Origin: JAAYTL01 sp031460505
GTDB taxonomy: Bacteria; Bacillota; Clostridia; Tissierellales; Tissierellaceae
Length of the DNA stretch: 64,000 bases
Assembly: GCA_031460505.1 (NCBI GenBank)
Contig: JAVKTT010000003.1
Location: 62,001 to 126,000 of the forward strand
Direction of reading: 5' to 3'
Shown: piece by piece, positions 62,465 through 64,000 of the stretch
How positions within the stretch are numbered: position 1 is the first letter of the stretch
Layout of the letters: every line of letters starts with the position of its first letter
The notes under the pieces: model-generated
What the model saw: only the letters and a program-made list of their open reading frames with translations
Told to the model about the DNA's origin: nothing
The model's database searches: none
Program-made: the position numbers and the translations under genes

Positions 62465-62997
62465 TTTATCTTCACTGGTATTCCACAACATACCAAATAA
62501 ACCCGATGGCTAAGTGAGGCTATCCTTTGGTTTATCCTTCCTTGTATATCTCTAAAAACTCTAGATATATGATTTTCTGGAACTATTGAATATCCAACCT
62601 CATTTGTAACCATAATTAAATCATATCCCTTTGTATTTATTACATTAATTAGATCAGTAATTTCATCTACAACTTTATCTTCAACTTGCTTTTGTAGTTT
62701 GTAGTCTATATACTCAAAATCCTTTGTTATGTCAAACATAATATTTGAAGTCAGTACCGTTAAGCAATCTAATAGGTAATGCTTTTCGCTTCCTATAGAT
62801 TCTTTCAAATTATAGTTTCCCTCAAATGTCCTCCAAGCTGAAGGTCTACTCTTCTTGTGTAGAGCAACTCTTTCTTTCATTTCATCATCCCATATTCTAG
62901 ATGTGGCAATATATACCACATCTTCTGTATCTAAGTAAAGGTTTTCTGCAAATGTACTCTTACCACTTCGTGCTCCACCTGTAACCAATGTAACCAT
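62461..62997 (-). CDS. cobU: Adenosylcobinamide kinase/guanylyltransferase
   Basis: 178 residues. P-loop GGARSGKST (7-15), the guanylylated-His segment VALHKKSRPSAWRTFE, DCLTVLTSNI, and VTNEVGYSIVPEN. Phosphorylates adenosylcobinamide and transfers GMP to it. Second gene in the order cobT-cobU-cobS-cobC, so this operon serves corrinoid salvage and nucleotide-loop assembly. No corrin-ring genes are in the window. Confidence 0.95.
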   Translation of the reverse strand: MVTLVTGGARSGKSTFAENLYLDTEDVVYIATSRIWDDEMKERVALHKKSRPSAWRTFEGNYNLKESIGSEKHYLLDCLTVLTSNIMFDITKDFEYIDYKLQKQVEDKVVDEITDLINVINTKGYDLIMVTNEVGYSIVPENHISRVFRDIQGRINQRIASLSHRVYLVCCGIPVKIK

Positions 62998-63027
62998 ACT
63001 AATACCTCCAATTTACTTAAGTTCCTA

Positions 63028-63052
63028 CACATTCGTTCCAGAATGACAAGTT
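63028..63052. repeat. Dispersed repeat fragment (CTTGTCATTCTGGAACG)
   Basis: Short piece related to one end of the dispersed repeat at 51105-51182, between cobT and cobU and touching the cobT stop. Confidence 0.4.
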
Positions 63053-64000
63053 ATTCTTCCCTTATGTCCACTAATACAGTACTATCTATAGTTGCTTGTT
63101 GGAATGTTCCCATATTGTCCTGTGTGTAAAGTGCTGCATCTATAATTTGAAAAGCTAATGGGCAACCAGACCCTTCTCCAAGCCTCATATTCATATTTAA
63201 CATAGGACTTAATCCTAATTCATCTAATACATACCTTGCTCCTGGTTCATTAGATAAATGTGATGGAATTATGTAATCTCTAACATCAGAATTTAATTTA
63301 ACTGCGCATAGTGCTGCAACTGAGGAGATAAATCCATCTATAACAACTGGAATCCTATTCTTAGCACCAGATAGAAATAGTCCACACATACCGCCTATAT
63401 CAAACCCACCTACTTTTGATAATACATCTATAGGATCTTCTTTATTTGGTTTATTTAAATCTATACCCTTTATTATAGTATTTTTTTTATGAGCATATTG
63501 CTCTTCAGTTATTCCTGCACCTTTACCACAAGTTATATCTACATCTAATCCAGAAAGTACACTAAGTACTGCAGCACTAGTTGAGGTGTTTGCCATGCCT
63601 AATTCCCCTGTACCTATGATTTCATATCCTTCATTATATAATTTATCTCCAATCTCTATACCTATCTCTATTGACTTAATAGCTTCTTCATATGTCATAG
63701 CAGATTCTTTAGTGAAGTTCTTTGTTCCATTAGCAATTTTTCTATTTATAACTCTTTCATGGCTGAAATCTGAGTTTAATCCAATATCCACCGTAATTAT
63801 ATCAGCATCAACAAATTTTCCTAATGTAGCTACCCCTGTAATACCCTTAGCCATTCCCTCTGTCAATAATGAAGTTACAATTTGAGGAGCACTAGCCACA
63901 TTTTCTTCGTATACACCATTATCACTAGCCATAACAACTATAGCTTTTTTATCTATTTTATTACTTGTTTTTCCTGTGATACCAGATATCTTAATTGCCA
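63051..64000 (-). CDS. cobT: Nicotinate-nucleotide:dimethylbenzimidazole phosphoribosyltransferase, partial
   Basis: 316 codons up to the right edge; the frame stays open past the ATG at 63932 (upstream codons read AIKISGITGKTSNKIDKKAI), matching CobT, which is normally about 350 residues, so the true start lies beyond the window. Landmarks are VVMASDNGVYEENVASAPQ, TVDIGLNS, GTGELGMANTSTSAAVLS, VGGFDIGGMCGLFL and NMRLGEGSGCPLAFQI (region of the catalytic Glu). Makes alpha-ribazole phosphate from nicotinate mononucleotide and a base. Confidence 0.93.
   Translation of the reverse strand, partial: AIKISGITGKTSNKIDKKAIVVMASDNGVYEENVASAPQIVTSLLTEGMAKGITGVATLGKFVDADIITVDIGLNSDFSHERVINRKIANGTKNFTKESAMTYEEAIKSIEIGIEIGDKLYNEGYEIIGTGELGMANTSTSAAVLSVLSGLDVDITCGKGAGITEEQYAHKKNTIIKGIDLNKPNKEDPIDVLSKVGGFDIGGMCGLFLSGAKNRIPVVIDGFISSVAALCAVKLNSDVRDYIIPSHLSNEPGARYVLDELGLSPMLNMNMRLGEGSGCPLAFQIIDAALYTQDNMGTFQQATIDSTVLVDIREE

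Overview
The window is AT-rich (roughly 30% GC by eye) and looks like the chromosome of a spore-forming anaerobic Firmicute of the Clostridia/Tissierellia type. The evidence is strong GGAGG ribosome binding sites, several TTG starts, an NfnAB electron-bifurcating transhydrogenase, a methionine gamma-lyase-like enzyme, Ku plus LigD end joining, and two tiny hydrophobic proteins of a kind often seen in spore formers. I cannot name the genus. No rRNA, tRNA or CRISPR array was seen. Almost all genes lie on the minus strand.

Layout by position: 1-2.6 kb, the start of an amidohydrolase and a two-gene ABC exporter; 2.7-5.9 kb, ku-ligD; 6.0-8.4 kb, PEP synthase; 8.6-11.6 kb, a tiny membrane protein and the TldD/TldE protease pair; 11.7-13.6 kb, a DUF362/ferredoxin protein and an Asp/Glu racemase. 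From 13.8 to 17.3 kb is an accessory, partly decayed stretch: an XRE regulator, an orphan Imm-5-like immunity protein, a possibly frameshifted small membrane gene, a type I toxin-antitoxin locus, a coiled-coil protein with a HEPN-like RNQAMH motif, and a 5'-truncated SIMPL gene. From 17.3 to 21.2 kb come BrnQ, a LysR regulator and a Cys/Met PLP lyase, linked by a shared 18-base sequence. 21.3-31.1 kb holds a histidine kinase and receiver, a second tiny hydrophobic protein, a CYTH protein, NagB, a phosphoesterase, a YhaN/YhaO (SbcCD-like) pair, an isochorismatase-fold hydrolase and a PfkB-fold protein lacking its catalytic Asp.

31.1-42.4 kb: a MATE exporter, NfnAB, and an eight-gene catabolic unit consisting of IclR, acylating acetaldehyde dehydrogenase, 4-hydroxy-2-oxovalerate aldolase, RraA, YhcH and the tripartite tricarboxylate transporter TctB/A/C. 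It looks built to import a carboxylic acid and cleave it to pyruvate and acetyl-CoA. 42.5-44.55 kb is an ISNCY/IS1202-like insertion sequence, with a large hairpin in its tail, followed by a truncated second copy and a fragment of structured RNA-like sequence.

44.6-64 kb is mostly housekeeping and transport: phosphohexomutase, an ATC-hydrolase-family protein, an AIR-synthase-like protein, gamma carbonic anhydrase, a GNAT acetyltransferase, DUF188, endonuclease IV, a PC4/YdbC protein, LrgAB, an SLC13 transporter, a heterodimeric ABC exporter, an EamA transporter, an AraC regulator with a GH39-like tail, and a late cobalamin operon (cobT-cobU-cobS-cobC) that runs into a TIM-barrel protein. cobT is cut by the window end.

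The items most worth a second look are the complete, unannotated type I toxin-antitoxin locus at 15.8-16.1 kb, the two paralogue-like tiny hydrophobic genes whose ribosome binding sites sit inside terminator-like hairpins, the HEPN-like protein, and the aldolase/TTT catabolic cluster.
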